DNA of 19,380 bases from Euryarchaeota archaeon SCGC AAA252-I15 (GCA_000402775.1 AQSC01000033.1:1-19380), one strand, 5' to 3'. Shown: positions 6,016-14,886, counted from the first letter of the stretch. Notes: generated by a model from the sequence alone, not told the origin. Program-made: numbers and translations.

Positions 6016-9000
6016 ATGGAAACTGTGGCGCGGACGAGGCGGGGGAACAGCATGCGGAAAGCATTCTTACTCGCATCTTGCATGCTCCTTCTTTCCAGCG
6101 TGATTTCGGTGGGCGTGCTAGCGCAGGAGCAAGAGCCCCCTCAAAGTCCCTTCTTGATTAACCCAGTAAGCACATCCGATTTTCCAAGTATCATGGAAAA
6201 CGGTTTTTATCAGACCAGCCTTTACACTGGAGGTAGTGCATACGCTTACAACCTACGTGTTCCACAGGGAACAGACGGATTAGCGCCGCAGCTTGAGTTA
6301 ACCTACAGCAGTCTTGGTGCGAGGGGAAAGGCTTCGTGGGTTGGTTTGGCTTGGAGTCTTTCCGAGAACTACATACAGAGGGACGTGAACTATACGCCAG
6401 ATGATGTCTCAGACGACAGCTTCGAGTTAATCCTAAATGGGCAGAAACACGACCTCGTCTACTCGGCGGATGGAAGATACCACACGAAAACTGAGTCCTA
6501 CTTTTACATGGAGAAATTATCTGGTGGGTGTGGTGGTCGCGAATACTGGCGTGTGAGATTCAAGGACGGCACAGCCTACAGGTTCGGGTTTAAGTGCGGC
6601 AATAGTGAGCGCAGAGCCAACGGCCGACCGTATACGTGGCGTTGGAGTCTCGATGAGATGAGAGACACACATGATAACATTGTAACCTACAATTACGTTC
6701 AGGACTTGGGTAATGGGGACGAGGGAACCATTTACTTGAGTAACATAACTTACAATAACGATGGAAGAAGAGTGATTAAGTTCATCTTAGGTGATACTAG
6801 GTCATTCGACTACACCTACTACGAGCAGGGCTCACGGATACACTACACTCGCTTGTTGAGTGATGTCGAGGTTTACGCCGACGGACAGCTGGTTCGCAGA
6901 CACCATCTTGATTATTCTCCAAGCATTCAGAATAAAAAGCCCTTGCTTACGTCAATCACTTTATACGGTAGCGATGACGTATCGCATCTCCCTCCAACAA
7001 CATTCGACTACTCAGATAGTATGGAGGATCAGTTTAACTCACCCGTGAATTGGAGCAGCCCCTCGAATGTGATTAGTGATTTGAGTGGTAATCAGCGGAA
7101 TGTGTTGACCGAAGTCTTTGACTTGAATGGTGACAAGTTCGCGGATTACGTGGACGCTAGCATTAGTCCGTGGAGTGTTTACTTCGGTGATGGAGTTATG
7201 TTTAGTGAGTCCCCAACTTTCTGGAGTGGCGGAGTCAAGATACGGGAGACGGACGGCTACACCAACACTGAAGGTGACACCTTCGACTTGAATGGGGATG
7301 GTTTCCCCGATAACGTAGGTGGCGGTTGGTCGTTTAAATTAAATAATGGGGGCGGTTTCACACCAGCATCTTGGAGTAACGGGCAGGGATACGTCCGGAG
7401 GATAGACGAATACGGCACAGGCGATCAGGTGGAGGCTGTCTTGGATATGAACGGTGACGGCCTCCCTGATAAAGTAGAGGTTGAATATTCGTTCGAGTAT
7501 GCGTTCACATTAACCTCAAATAGTGGTGAAGCTAACAATGTTAACTTTAAGGCACAATTATCTCAGGGCTTCGAGAGCATTGGTCTGGATGTTGGGGACG
7601 TAACATATGTTGAGGTGGGTCAAGAAGACCAAAAATTGAAGTGGACTGTATCCACTACAAGCGGGAACACCGTGATTCTCTGGCATAAACCAAGCGAAAA
7701 AAAGATCCGGTTGTATCTAAACACCCTAGCGGAGGGGAATTTATTCACAGAATTAAGGGCTGAACAGAACCCTAATGACAACAATATTCTATACGTTTAC
7801 GAAATGGACTTTGACTGGTTTGTGTACTTTAACACTGGTGAGGGATTCGATAACAAAGTCGAATGGGGTGCATCTGCCTGGTTTATCCGGGAGATGGATT
7901 CCTCGGGCAGGGTGACGGCCGACACCTTCGACTTAAACGGGGACGGCCTCCCCGACCACGTCCGCGTGGAGGGTAACGACTGGCTTGTTTACCTGAATAA
8001 TGGGGGTGGATTCGATAATTACACTACGTGGACCACGAATGTTATTGAACCCTTCTTCTATGAGAAGGACGGTGAAACCGTCGTGAAAAGAATAATCGAT
8101 TTCAACGGGGACGGGTTACCTGACTACGTCGTAAAGGATGGGAGTAACTGGGATATTATGGTGAACACGGGCAAAAGGTTTATCCCGAAGACATGGTTTT
8201 TTAACGAGCCTCTACAGCAATCTTACTCTAACGGGGATGTCATTAAAGACCTCATTGATTTAACCGGTGATAACATGCCTGATTACGTCGAGGCGGGCGG
8301 GGGCACGTGGACTGTTCACGTGAATCCGATAAAACACCCGAATCTCTTGACTGAAGTGGAGGATTCCTTGGGCGGTATTATGGAAGTAGGTTACAGGCCG
8401 TCATCCTTATACGACAAACCGGCACAGGAAAGTGTTTCAGTCACGAAGACGGAAAACCAGCAGTTCAGGTACCAGAACCCCTGTTATGGAACGCCGTGTC
8501 AAGGCTGCGCTTCCAGAAGCTTCGGCCCGTCCGGAAACGAGACCATACATAGAGTTGACTGGGTTATCACCATACCCTGGAGTTGTAGCGGGAGAGTCAC
8601 CGACTTGGATACCGTCGCCTACATACGTGTTGTGTGCGTTAAAGACGGCTCGACTAATGAGTGGACTCAATACACTAGCGGCGGTTTGGACGTCGACTGT
8701 GATAGCTTGACTGTTTACGGGTGCACTAAATGCGCGTCCGGCAGAGACTGCACGAACCAGGGCGAGTGCGCGGACTTTGACGTGGATTACCTCTACAATA
8801 CGACAGAGACAGTGGTCCAGCCGGATGACAGCCCTCTACAACACGTTTATTGGGTTGTGGGCTCAACGTCCCACGACAACGGCCTCACAGGCGACCACCA
8901 TGTTGTCCTCCAGCGCAACTTCACGTACTCTGGCGGACTCTACGACGCTGAGGACAGGGAGTTCAGGGGATTCATGAACGTCACGGAAGTCCTCTCCGAC

Positions 9001-12000
9001 CGGCAAATCAGCCACCTGTACCACCAGGACGACGCCCGCAAGGGTCGGGAGTTCCGGCGCGTGGTCGGTGACCTGCTGGGTAATTACTGGTCGGCGACTG
9101 ACAGCACGTGGATTGTTTCAGAGGGTGCCGGAGTCTACGAGGTCTTGCTTGCGCGGGTTGACGAGTCGGCGTACGACGGCGTGAACGCGGGACCCAAGGT
9201 CACTCGAAGGGACTATCACTATGACGTCTACGGTAATATTGTTGAGGTATCACATCTCGGTGATGTTTCAGTCTCCGGTGACGAAAGATTCGAGTACATT
9301 AATTACTTGTATGACTCGCAAAAGTGGATTGTCGACCGGCCGTCGCACACGCGGCTTGAAGGCGAGGGCGGTCTCACGTACTCTGAGGCGTGGTTTCAGT
9401 ACAATGGAAACGGCGACCTAGTCCGTGAGGAGCGCCTGCTTTCCGGGGGCGTCAACCCTGTAACCCATTTTGCATATGATTCCTTCGGAAACCTAATCGA
9501 TGCGACTGATGCGTTGGGCAGGGTTACGACATACAATTACGACTCTTCCGGCACGTATCTTACGCGGGAGGAGAAGCCTCTGGGGCATGCCACACAATAC
9601 GCTTATGACTTCGGCTCGGGGAATATCTTACAGGCTATCGACGTAAACGGGGTGGCAACAGACTTTGAATACGACGCATTGGGTCGGAAGACCAAGGAAA
9701 TCCGGGTTTACGATTCCAGCCAGTATCCGACCGTCGGATTCCAGTACTTCGACAATGAGATGCCTCGCAGGGTCTTGGTTTCTCTGAGGGAGGATGCTGG
9801 CCAGTCGGGGACTTTGGACTCCTCTTCTTTCGTGGACGGTTTCGGTCGTGTGGTGCAGACTATCACGGACGGAAGTCCCTCTTACAATAAAGTTGTCGTC
9901 AACACCTTTTACGACGAATTAGGGCGGGTTTCCGCCCAAAGCGTCCCATACTTCAGCGACACCTGCAATAACGGCTACTGCAATCCCGACGCAAGCGTTC
10001 GGTCGACATCCTACTCTTATGACCCCTTAGACCGCGTTGTAGAGGTTACGAACACCGACGGGTCGGTGAAGACTGTGGACTACGACCGCTGGGTGACTTC
10101 CGTCTTCGACGAGAACGGCCATGAGAAGGTCTACGGGCTGGACGCTTACGGGCGCGTCGTCGAAGTCGAAGAAAACAACGGCGGGGAAACATACTCTACT
10201 ACATACGACTACAATCCCGCTGGTAAGCTGGTTCAGATTACTGACCACGCAGGCAACCAGTTCCTTTTCACCTTCGACAGCCTCGGCCGGAAGACGGGGT
10301 TGGACGACCCTGACTTGGGGGCTTGGTCTTACGCTTATGACGCGGTCGGCAACCTCATCCAGCAGACTGACGGCCGAGGCGTTTCAGTCGACTTTAATTA
10401 CGATGAATTAAATAGGGTACTGATGGTTGATTATCTAGGCGATGCTGACGTGGTCTACGAGTACGACTCGCCGAAGAAGGGTGCTTTATCGTCTGTTTCC
10501 GGCGGCTTCGGCTTGGTCTCTTACGCCTACGACGACCGCCTCCACCCCGTCCAGGAGTCTTGGATTGCGGACGGTCATTCATGGATTAAGAATTACGGCT
10601 ACGACAGCATGGACCGGGTGGTATCTGCCGTGTACCCTGATGGCGGGCAGGTCACATACTCATACGACGACATGGGTCTCCTCGACACCATCCCCGGTGT
10701 CGCATCCTTCACGTACGACGCCTTCGGTAGGGTAAGGGAAAAAGATTACGTGAATGGCTTGCAGACGACTTTAAGTTTCTTTGACGACGACTTCCGGCTT
10801 AAATCCATTACGACTTCCGGCCTCCAAGACTTATCTTACACTTACGACGACGTAGGTAATATCAAGTTTATCTCGTCGTCTGAAGTGGAAGTCTACACGC
10901 AGTCCTTTAATTACGATGACTTGGACAGGCTTGTTTCGGCCGACGAAACAGGCGGCTTCCAAATGTCTTTCAAGTATGATTCAATAGGTAATCTTTTGTT
11001 AGTGAACAGCAGCGGCGTGGTTTCAACTTACACGTACGGCACTGGCGCAAGCCCGGGATCGCATGCGGTCGTCGAGATTACGGGCGGAGGCGGCCAGAGT
11101 GTGGACTGTAGCGGAAGCCTTCCGCCGCTGGTGGGAGACTGGATCGTGAATTCACCCACACTATGCAAACTTTCGAGTATTATCCTAAGCTTAGGTAGTA
11201 AACTTAGCGTTACCGGCGGGAACACCGTCACTCTTGAGGACTCCACCCTTAATTTGGACGGTGACGTGGAGTTAGACGGCGACTTGGTCTTAGACGGTCC
11301 TGAGGCGGGAATCAACTTCGGCGGAAACGGTGGAGTCGCCACGCAAGGCGCGAGTCCGGCGGGAACGCAGACTTTAATGTATGACAACTCCGGAAGTTTA
11401 ACCAGCGGCTTCGGATTACAGTACGAATACGACGATGAAAACCGGTTGAAGAGGGTTATTGGCGGGATCGGAGTTATTGAAGAATATGTTTATGATTATA
11501 AGGGAAATAGAGTCAAGAAGGTGTATGGTGATACAACAACCTACTACTTCGGGAAGGATTATGAAGTGAAGGTCACTGGTGGGCAGGAATCCGAAACCAT
11601 CTACTACTACGCGAACGGGGAACTCGTAGGGAGGAAAGACGCCAACGAAAAAATCTACTACTACCACCCAGACCACCTAGGAAGCACAAGCCTTGTCACA
11701 AACCAGAGTGGAAGCGTAACCGAAAGGACACGCTACTACCCCTTCGGCACAATCCTCACCGGAGGACTAAGCAGCCGACTATACACTAATCGGATATGGG
11801 ATAGTGCAACAGGACAGTATTACTACGACGTAAGATATTACAATCCACTATTAAGAAGATTTACACAGGCAGACACAGAAATACCCAACGTATACAATCC
11901 ACAAGCGTTGAACAGATATTCATACACACAGAATAATCCGCTGAAATATACTGATCCGAGTGGGCATTTCATCCAAATTCCTGCAGCAATTACAGGAGCA

Positions 12001-12540
12001 GCAGGTGTAATGGGGACTGCCATCGGAATTGGAGCAATTACAGGCGGACTAACTGGTTATGTAAAGTACACTTTTACTGTTCCTCAGGAACAGAAATCAA
12101 CACAAATGAGAAATGCATATATAGCAACTGGAGTGGGTGCTGGATCAGTTGGTGGTTTCACTGGTGCAGGAGTTGGAGGGTTAATCACTTTAAATCCTGC
12201 CGTAGCAGCCGGTAGTGATGCTATGATTGCAAGTTTTTCTGCAATATACACTATAAACCTATTAACGGAAGAGGGATCCAACATGCTACTTGGAAAAGAA
12301 GACATGAGTTTTTTGGAGATGGCAAAGATTGGGGGGTGGTCTTTAATAGGTACTGTAGGGAACAAAGCAGGGCAAGACGCTATAGTAAAAGTCACTGAAG
12401 ACGGAACAGTGTTGATAGGTAAAGATGTTTTTGGTAAGGAAGTTAGTGGAGCTATGGGTGAAACGTTGATTGACACTTTAAAGGGATTTATTATGTATGA
12501 GTATGAAAAGGAAAAAGAGAAAGACGAACCAGAAGATTGA
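6016..12540 (+). CDS. Giant secreted Rhs/YD-repeat protein, polymorphic-toxin type
   Basis: The protein has 2174 residues. A signal peptide lies at about 13-36 (MRKAFLLASCMLLL onward); the start could also be the ATG at 6052, since the AGGTGA before 6016 is only three bases away. An SpvB-like segment at about 62-122 contains LELTYSSLG and WVGLAWSLS. Six FG-GAP/VCBS-like calcium-binding motifs follow, of the form DLNGDGLPD, near 368, 424, 477, 639, 696 and 750. A Cys-rich segment lies at about 820-918. YD repeats (YDALGR, YDSFGN, YDDVGN and others) run from about 1060 to 1670 and resume after an insertion. The Rhs core is at about 1881-1984, from YYHPDHLGS to YTDPSGH. The remaining 190 residues are a Gly/Ala-rich, partly hydrophobic tip with no toxin domain I recognise. 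By analogy with bacterial Rhs and Tc proteins the repeats form a shell that holds the tip. The tip is AT-rich compared with the core (one line counted by hand: 33% against 52% GC), as expected for an exchangeable toxin end. Confidence 0.88.
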   Translation: METVARTRRGNSMRKAFLLASCMLLLSSVISVGVLAQEQEPPQSPFLINPVSTSDFPSIMENGFYQTSLYTGGSAYAYNLRVPQGTDGLAPQLELTYSSLGARGKASWVGLAWSLSENYIQRDVNYTPDDVSDDSFELILNGQKHDLVYSADGRYHTKTESYFYMEKLSGGCGGREYWRVRFKDGTAYRFGFKCGNSERRANGRPYTWRWSLDEMRDTHDNIVTYNYVQDLGNGDEGTIYLSNITYNNDGRRVIKFILGDTRSFDYTYYEQGSRIHYTRLLSDVEVYADGQLVRRHHLDYSPSIQNKKPLLTSITLYGSDDVSHLPPTTFDYSDSMEDQFNSPVNWSSPSNVISDLSGNQRNVLTEVFDLNGDKFADYVDASISPWSVYFGDGVMFSESPTFWSGGVKIRETDGYTNTEGDTFDLNGDGFPDNVGGGWSFKLNNGGGFTPASWSNGQGYVRRIDEYGTGDQVEAVLDMNGDGLPDKVEVEYSFEYAFTLTSNSGEANNVNFKAQLSQGFESIGLDVGDVTYVEVGQEDQKLKWTVSTTSGNTVILWHKPSEKKIRLYLNTLAEGNLFTELRAEQNPNDNNILYVYEMDFDWFVYFNTGEGFDNKVEWGASAWFIREMDSSGRVTADTFDLNGDGLPDHVRVEGNDWLVYLNNGGGFDNYTTWTTNVIEPFFYEKDGETVVKRIIDFNGDGLPDYVVKDGSNWDIMVNTGKRFIPKTWFFNEPLQQSYSNGDVIKDLIDLTGDNMPDYVEAGGGTWTVHVNPIKHPNLLTEVEDSLGGIMEVGYRPSSLYDKPAQESVSVTKTENQQFRYQNPCYGTPCQGCASRSFGPSGNETIHRVDWVITIPWSCSGRVTDLDTVAYIRVVCVKDGSTNEWTQYTSGGLDVDCDSLTVYGCTKCASGRDCTNQGECADFDVDYLYNTTETVVQPDDSPLQHVYWVVGSTSHDNGLTGDHHVVLQRNFTYSGGLYDAEDREFRGFMNVTEVLSDRQISHLYHQDDARKGREFRRVVGDLLGNYWSATDSTWIVSEGAGVYEVLLARVDESAYDGVNAGPKVTRRDYHYDVYGNIVEVSHLGDVSVSGDERFEYINYLYDSQKWIVDRPSHTRLEGEGGLTYSEAWFQYNGNGDLVREERLLSGGVNPVTHFAYDSFGNLIDATDALGRVTTYNYDSSGTYLTREEKPLGHATQYAYDFGSGNILQAIDVNGVATDFEYDALGRKTKEIRVYDSSQYPTVGFQYFDNEMPRRVLVSLREDAGQSGTLDSSSFVDGFGRVVQTITDGSPSYNKVVVNTFYDELGRVSAQSVPYFSDTCNNGYCNPDASVRSTSYSYDPLDRVVEVTNTDGSVKTVDYDRWVTSVFDENGHEKVYGLDAYGRVVEVEENNGGETYSTTYDYNPAGKLVQITDHAGNQFLFTFDSLGRKTGLDDPDLGAWSYAYDAVGNLIQQTDGRGVSVDFNYDELNRVLMVDYLGDADVVYEYDSPKKGALSSVSGGFGLVSYAYDDRLHPVQESWIADGHSWIKNYGYDSMDRVVSAVYPDGGQVTYSYDDMGLLDTIPGVASFTYDAFGRVREKDYVNGLQTTLSFFDDDFRLKSITTSGLQDLSYTYDDVGNIKFISSSEVEVYTQSFNYDDLDRLVSADETGGFQMSFKYDSIGNLLLVNSSGVVSTYTYGTGASPGSHAVVEITGGGGQSVDCSGSLPPLVGDWIVNSPTLCKLSSIILSLGSKLSVTGGNTVTLEDSTLNLDGDVELDGDLVLDGPEAGINFGGNGGVATQGASPAGTQTLMYDNSGSLTSGFGLQYEYDDENRLKRVIGGIGVIEEYVYDYKGNRVKKVYGDTTTYYFGKDYEVKVTGGQESETIYYYANGELVGRKDANEKIYYYHPDHLGSTSLVTNQSGSVTERTRYYPFGTILTGGLSSRLYTNRIWDSATGQYYYDVRYYNPLLRRFTQADTEIPNVYNPQALNRYSYTQNNPLKYTDPSGHFIQIPAAITGAAGVMGTAIGIGAITGGLTGYVKYTFTVPQEQKSTQMRNAYIATGVGAGSVGGFTGAGVGGLITLNPAVAAGSDAMIASFSAIYTINLLTEEGSNMLLGKEDMSFLEMAKIGGWSLIGTVGNKAGQDAIVKVTEDGTVLIGKDVFGKEVSGAMGETLIDTLKGFIMYEYEKEKEKDEPED

Positions 12541-12542
12541 AA

Positions 12543-13184
12543 ATGAATGACCTTTCTAAAAATAAGATTAAATGGAGTATATGGTTCCCACAGTTTTGGG
12601 CATGGTCAATTTTTATACCATATCTCCTAGTTTTTTCTATCCTCCTTTCAGATTATCTATTCCTTAGAGGTACTGGATTTAAAATATTGTCCTTTATATT
12701 ATTTTTGGTTATATTCTGTGTCTTCCTTCTTTCAGCCTATAAAGAAAATAACTTTCTAAAGAGCTCTAATAAACAAAATCAGAGTTTAACCTATCTGAAC
12801 CACCCAATACCTTGGTTACTGTCTGCGATTTCATTTTCCCCTTTAATTCTCCTATCTCTCGGAAAAATTAACATCCTAGCTAGCTATATCTACATCGGTT
12901 TATTATGGGGATTTCTTAATGTTCTTTTTATTTCAACTAGGATGTTCAAGAAATACGTAAGAAAAGTCACTCCAATTTCCTCCGAAATTCAATCCAAACA
13001 TAAGAATTTATTGGAACTATTTTCCTTTGCAATAATCCTCCCTATTTATGGTGGCCTAGGGACTTTTATCTCTGCATCCCTTACAGGTTTTTTCCCATTA
13101 GATTTATTACTCGCAACCCCCTCATTTTTCTATATTCCTCGAAGTATTATCTTCCATCTGTATTTTAAAATCGCTATGAAATAG
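12543..13184 (+). CDS. Multi-pass membrane protein, candidate immunity protein
   Basis: The protein has 213 residues with about six hydrophobic segments, near 10-30, 40-60, 83-100, 104-126, 152-178 and 182-205. No family is recognised. It starts two bases after the Rhs stop; an in-frame TTG at 12537 would overlap that stop and is an alternative start. In Rhs and similar toxin systems the gene right behind the toxin tip usually encodes its immunity protein, and a membrane-embedded one would suit a tip that acts on membranes. The gene is very AT-rich (one line counted by hand: 27% GC), like the tip and unlike the Rhs core, so tip and membrane gene probably arrived together. The immunity role is an inference from position and composition. 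Confidence 0.6.
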   Translation: MNDLSKNKIKWSIWFPQFWAWSIFIPYLLVFSILLSDYLFLRGTGFKILSFILFLVIFCVFLLSAYKENNFLKSSNKQNQSLTYLNHPIPWLLSAISFSPLILLSLGKINILASYIYIGLLWGFLNVLFISTRMFKKYVRKVTPISSEIQSKHKNLLELFSFAIILPIYGGLGTFISASLTGFFPLDLLLATPSFFYIPRSIIFHLYFKIAMK

Positions 13185-13189
13185 ATATA

Positions 13190-13315
13190 TCACCAGATTG
13201 TTATTTCCAGTTCATCGTAGGATTTGCTTAGTATTTGATGGTATATGGGTTCGGGAACTACTACTTCTCCGTCTCCTTTGGCTCTTATGTTGATTAATCC
13301 GGCGCCGATAATCAT
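13190..13315 (-). CDS. Small protein, 41 residues, unknown function
   Basis: The ORF starts with ATG at 13315-13313, overlapping the stop of the AbrB-like gene as ATGA, and ends with TGA at 13192-13190. GGTGAAAA just before the ATG serves as a ribosome binding site. The protein begins MIIGAGLINIRAKG and continues EVVVPEPIYHQIL; alternating hydrophobic residues suggest a small beta-alpha fold. No cysteines, signal peptide or membrane segment. The four-base overlap makes it likely to be a translated partner of the AbrB-like protein. It ends six bases from the convergent membrane gene. Confidence 0.45.
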   Translation of the reverse strand: MIIGAGLINIRAKGDGEVVVPEPIYHQILSKSYDELEITIW

Positions 13316-13551
13316 TTTTCACCATCCGGGTATACTTTGACGTGTAATCTACCGCATTTATTAACGAAAAACAGGAAGTCTCCTTCTCTTACTCTATTCT
13401 CCTTTATGAACGATTTAGGGATTAGCAGGCTGTTCCTGGTCTTCAAAATCTTTGCGAAGCAACCCGAGTTCCTCTCTGTTTTGTCTCCCATTTCCATTGT
13501 TACACAATCGTGTAAGTTTGGCGGACGGATTTGTAGTTCTTCGACTTTCAT
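13312..13551 (-). CDS. AbrB/SpoVT-like swapped-hairpin protein
   Basis: The protein has 79 residues. Residues about 34-70 follow the pattern of an AbrB-type DNA-binding hairpin: AKILKTRNSLLIPKSFI, then VREGDFLFFV. Such proteins dimerise and bind DNA as transition-state regulators or antitoxins. The first 30 residues are an uncharacterised extension with HDC and NSGC cysteines. It is coupled to the 41-residue ORF behind it and diverges from the Lrp-like gene. A toxin-antitoxin reading is possible but the partner is not a recognised toxin family. Confidence 0.6.
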   Translation of the reverse strand: MKVEELQIRPPNLHDCVTMEMGDKTERNSGCFAKILKTRNSLLIPKSFIKENRVREGDFLFFVNKCGRLHVKVYPDGEK

Positions 13552-13601
13552 GTTACACTCTCAGCCCCCTCACTTAGGGCGGTAATGTTATGCAGTCATT
13601 C

Positions 13602-13609
13602 AATAAAAA
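13602..13609 (-). promoter_or_regulatory. TATA-like box for the AbrB-like gene
   Basis: TTTTTATT on the minus strand about 50 bases before the ATG at 13551, which would leave a leader of roughly 25 bases. It sits between two TGCA words in the divergent intergenic region. Confidence 0.35.
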
Positions 13610-13631
13610 TCAATGCAGTAACAGGATGCCT

Positions 13632-13649
13632 GAAAGTGTAGTTTAATAA
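13632..13649 (+). promoter_or_regulatory. BRE/TATA-like promoter of the Lrp-like gene
   Basis: GAAAGTGTAG followed by TTTAATAA at 13642-13649. A start 25 bases downstream would fall about five bases before the ATG at 13676, giving a nearly leaderless mRNA, which agrees with the absence of a GGTGA site there. Confidence 0.5.
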
Positions 13650-13675
13650 GGTGATTCAGATTAGTAATTGAGAGT

Positions 13676-14089
13676 ATGGATGAACTGGATCGGAAGATCA
13701 TTGAATTTCTCAGGGAGGATTCGCGGATGTCGCCGGCCAAAATCGCGGAGGAGCTTAAGGTCGCCCGAAAAACCGTCTACAATAGGATAAACAAGTTAAA
13801 TGATGGCGGAGTCATTAAAAAATATACGATACTCTTAAGTAGAGGAGACGTTAAACTGCGGGCGGCGTTCATCCACCCGTTGAAGTACCTCTTCTCTCAC
13901 CCTTTAGGGAAGGATGTAAGTAAACTTGGTGAGGAGGCAGGCAAGCACCCTGATGTTGTGTTGTCTGCAAGGGTTAGGGACAAGATTCTCGTGGTCTGGC
14001 GGGACGGAAAGTTTAACCCGAGGACTGTGGAAAACGCGGGCCGGGTCGAGGAATTAGATTTGTCTGAAGTATACAAGTTCATTCACTAG
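13676..14089 (+). CDS. Lrp/AsnC-family transcription regulator
   Basis: The protein has 137 residues. Residues 1-50 form an AsnC-type winged helix-turn-helix: MDELDRKIIEFLREDSRMSP, AKIAEELKV and the recognition helix ARKTVYNRINKL, then GVIKKYT. The C-terminal half is shorter and more divergent than a typical ligand-binding RAM domain, so its effector is unknown. It is divergent from the AbrB-like gene and convergent with the KaiC-like gene, whose stop shares CTAG with its own at 14086-14089. Its target may be the divergent region itself or the neighbouring island. Confidence 0.82.
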   Translation: MDELDRKIIEFLREDSRMSPAKIAEELKVARKTVYNRINKLNDGGVIKKYTILLSRGDVKLRAAFIHPLKYLFSHPLGKDVSKLGEEAGKHPDVVLSARVRDKILVVWRDGKFNPRTVENAGRVEELDLSEVYKFIH

Positions 14090-14832
14090 GCGAATTTGAT
14101 GCCGTTTTTCCCGTAAAAAAACTGTTGTGGCGGACACTCGACTGGCGTGCAACGAAGCTTCTCCAAAACAAACTCGTGGACGACTTTACTCTTATCCAGC
14201 TTTTTCTTGAGGAGGATTACGCCATCACACTCGTACTCTGCCACCCCCTCGGCGGTAAGCAACATGCCCTCGTGGTGGGGTTCACTCACATACAAGGCCA
14301 TCAATTTCATCGCATCAATCTCCTTAATAATGTAGGCAATGTGCTCCTTACGAAGCTCCTCCTCAACACCCGGCTGGAAGAGTTCCTGGCGCTTTAAAAG
14401 CTGCTGTAGGACCGCAGAATCTGTTCCACCACTCAAAACCCTCTTAAGCCCAGTCATCATAAGCAGAGAGTCGATTACGACAACACCGATTTCATCCTCA
14501 GTCCTCTTGCCGGCGATGTAGCTTATGATCTCCCGGATGTCGTACTCATACTTTCGGACGGGATGGATTTCAAGCAAACCATCATCTAAAAGTTTTTGCA
14601 CGTCCCAGCCAAAACACTCCCCCTGCTGGATGAGTTTCCTAGTGTCCTCCTCAAAAGTCAAATACAAGCCCTTAAGACCCTGTTGAGCTAGATTGTGCAT
14701 CAACTGAAGAGCTAAAATGGTTTTACCAGTACCCGTGTAACCAGTAATCAAAACACTAAAATGCTCGGGAATACCACCACCCAACAAAACATCAAGCCTT
14801 TCAATGCCCGTTGAAAAACGATTGAGTGTCAT
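14086..14832 (-). CDS. KaiC/RadA-like ATPase
   Basis: The protein has 248 residues, a single-domain KaiC-like member of the RecA superfamily. It begins FSTGIERLDVLLGGGIPE, the usual KaiC opening. Walker A is GYTGTGKT at 31-38, a catalytic acidic pair lies in TFEED at 60-63, and Walker B is VVVID ending at D121. The C-terminal part YECDGVILLKK and LEKLRCTPVE fits the family. Archaeal stand-alone KaiC-like proteins are thought to act as ATP-dependent signalling hubs. It has no ribosome binding site and a TATA-like box at 14864-14870, so it probably has its own promoter although it lies on the same strand and 54 bases behind the prenyl-synthase genes. A second KaiC-like gene heads the row at the right end. 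Confidence 0.87.
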   Translation of the reverse strand: MTLNRFSTGIERLDVLLGGGIPEHFSVLITGYTGTGKTILALQLMHNLAQQGLKGLYLTFEEDTRKLIQQGECFGWDVQKLLDDGLLEIHPVRKYEYDIREIISYIAGKRTEDEIGVVVIDSLLMMTGLKRVLSGGTDSAVLQQLLKRQELFQPGVEEELRKEHIAYIIKEIDAMKLMALYVSEPHHEGMLLTAEGVAEYECDGVILLKKKLDKSKVVHEFVLEKLRCTPVECPPQQFFYGKNGIKFA

Positions 14833-14863
14833 TTTATTGTTTGTTGATTATTCCCCACTATCC

Positions 14864-14870
14864 TTAAAAT
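14864..14870 (-). promoter_or_regulatory. TATA-like element before the KaiC-like gene
   Basis: ATTTTAA on the minus strand about 32-38 bases upstream of the ATG at 14832. The predicted start would give a very short leader, in line with the lack of a ribosome binding site. Confidence 0.35.
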
Positions 14871-14886
14871 TTGAGTTATTAATTGG

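Noticed and set aside
12084..12476. Minus-strand ORF of 130 codons under the Rhs tip
   Set aside because: It lies wholly within the continuous Rhs frame, which runs to a stop directly coupled to the next gene.
13312..13551. Classical type II toxin-antitoxin pair
   Set aside because: The AbrB-like protein could be an antitoxin, but the 41-residue partner matches no toxin family I know.
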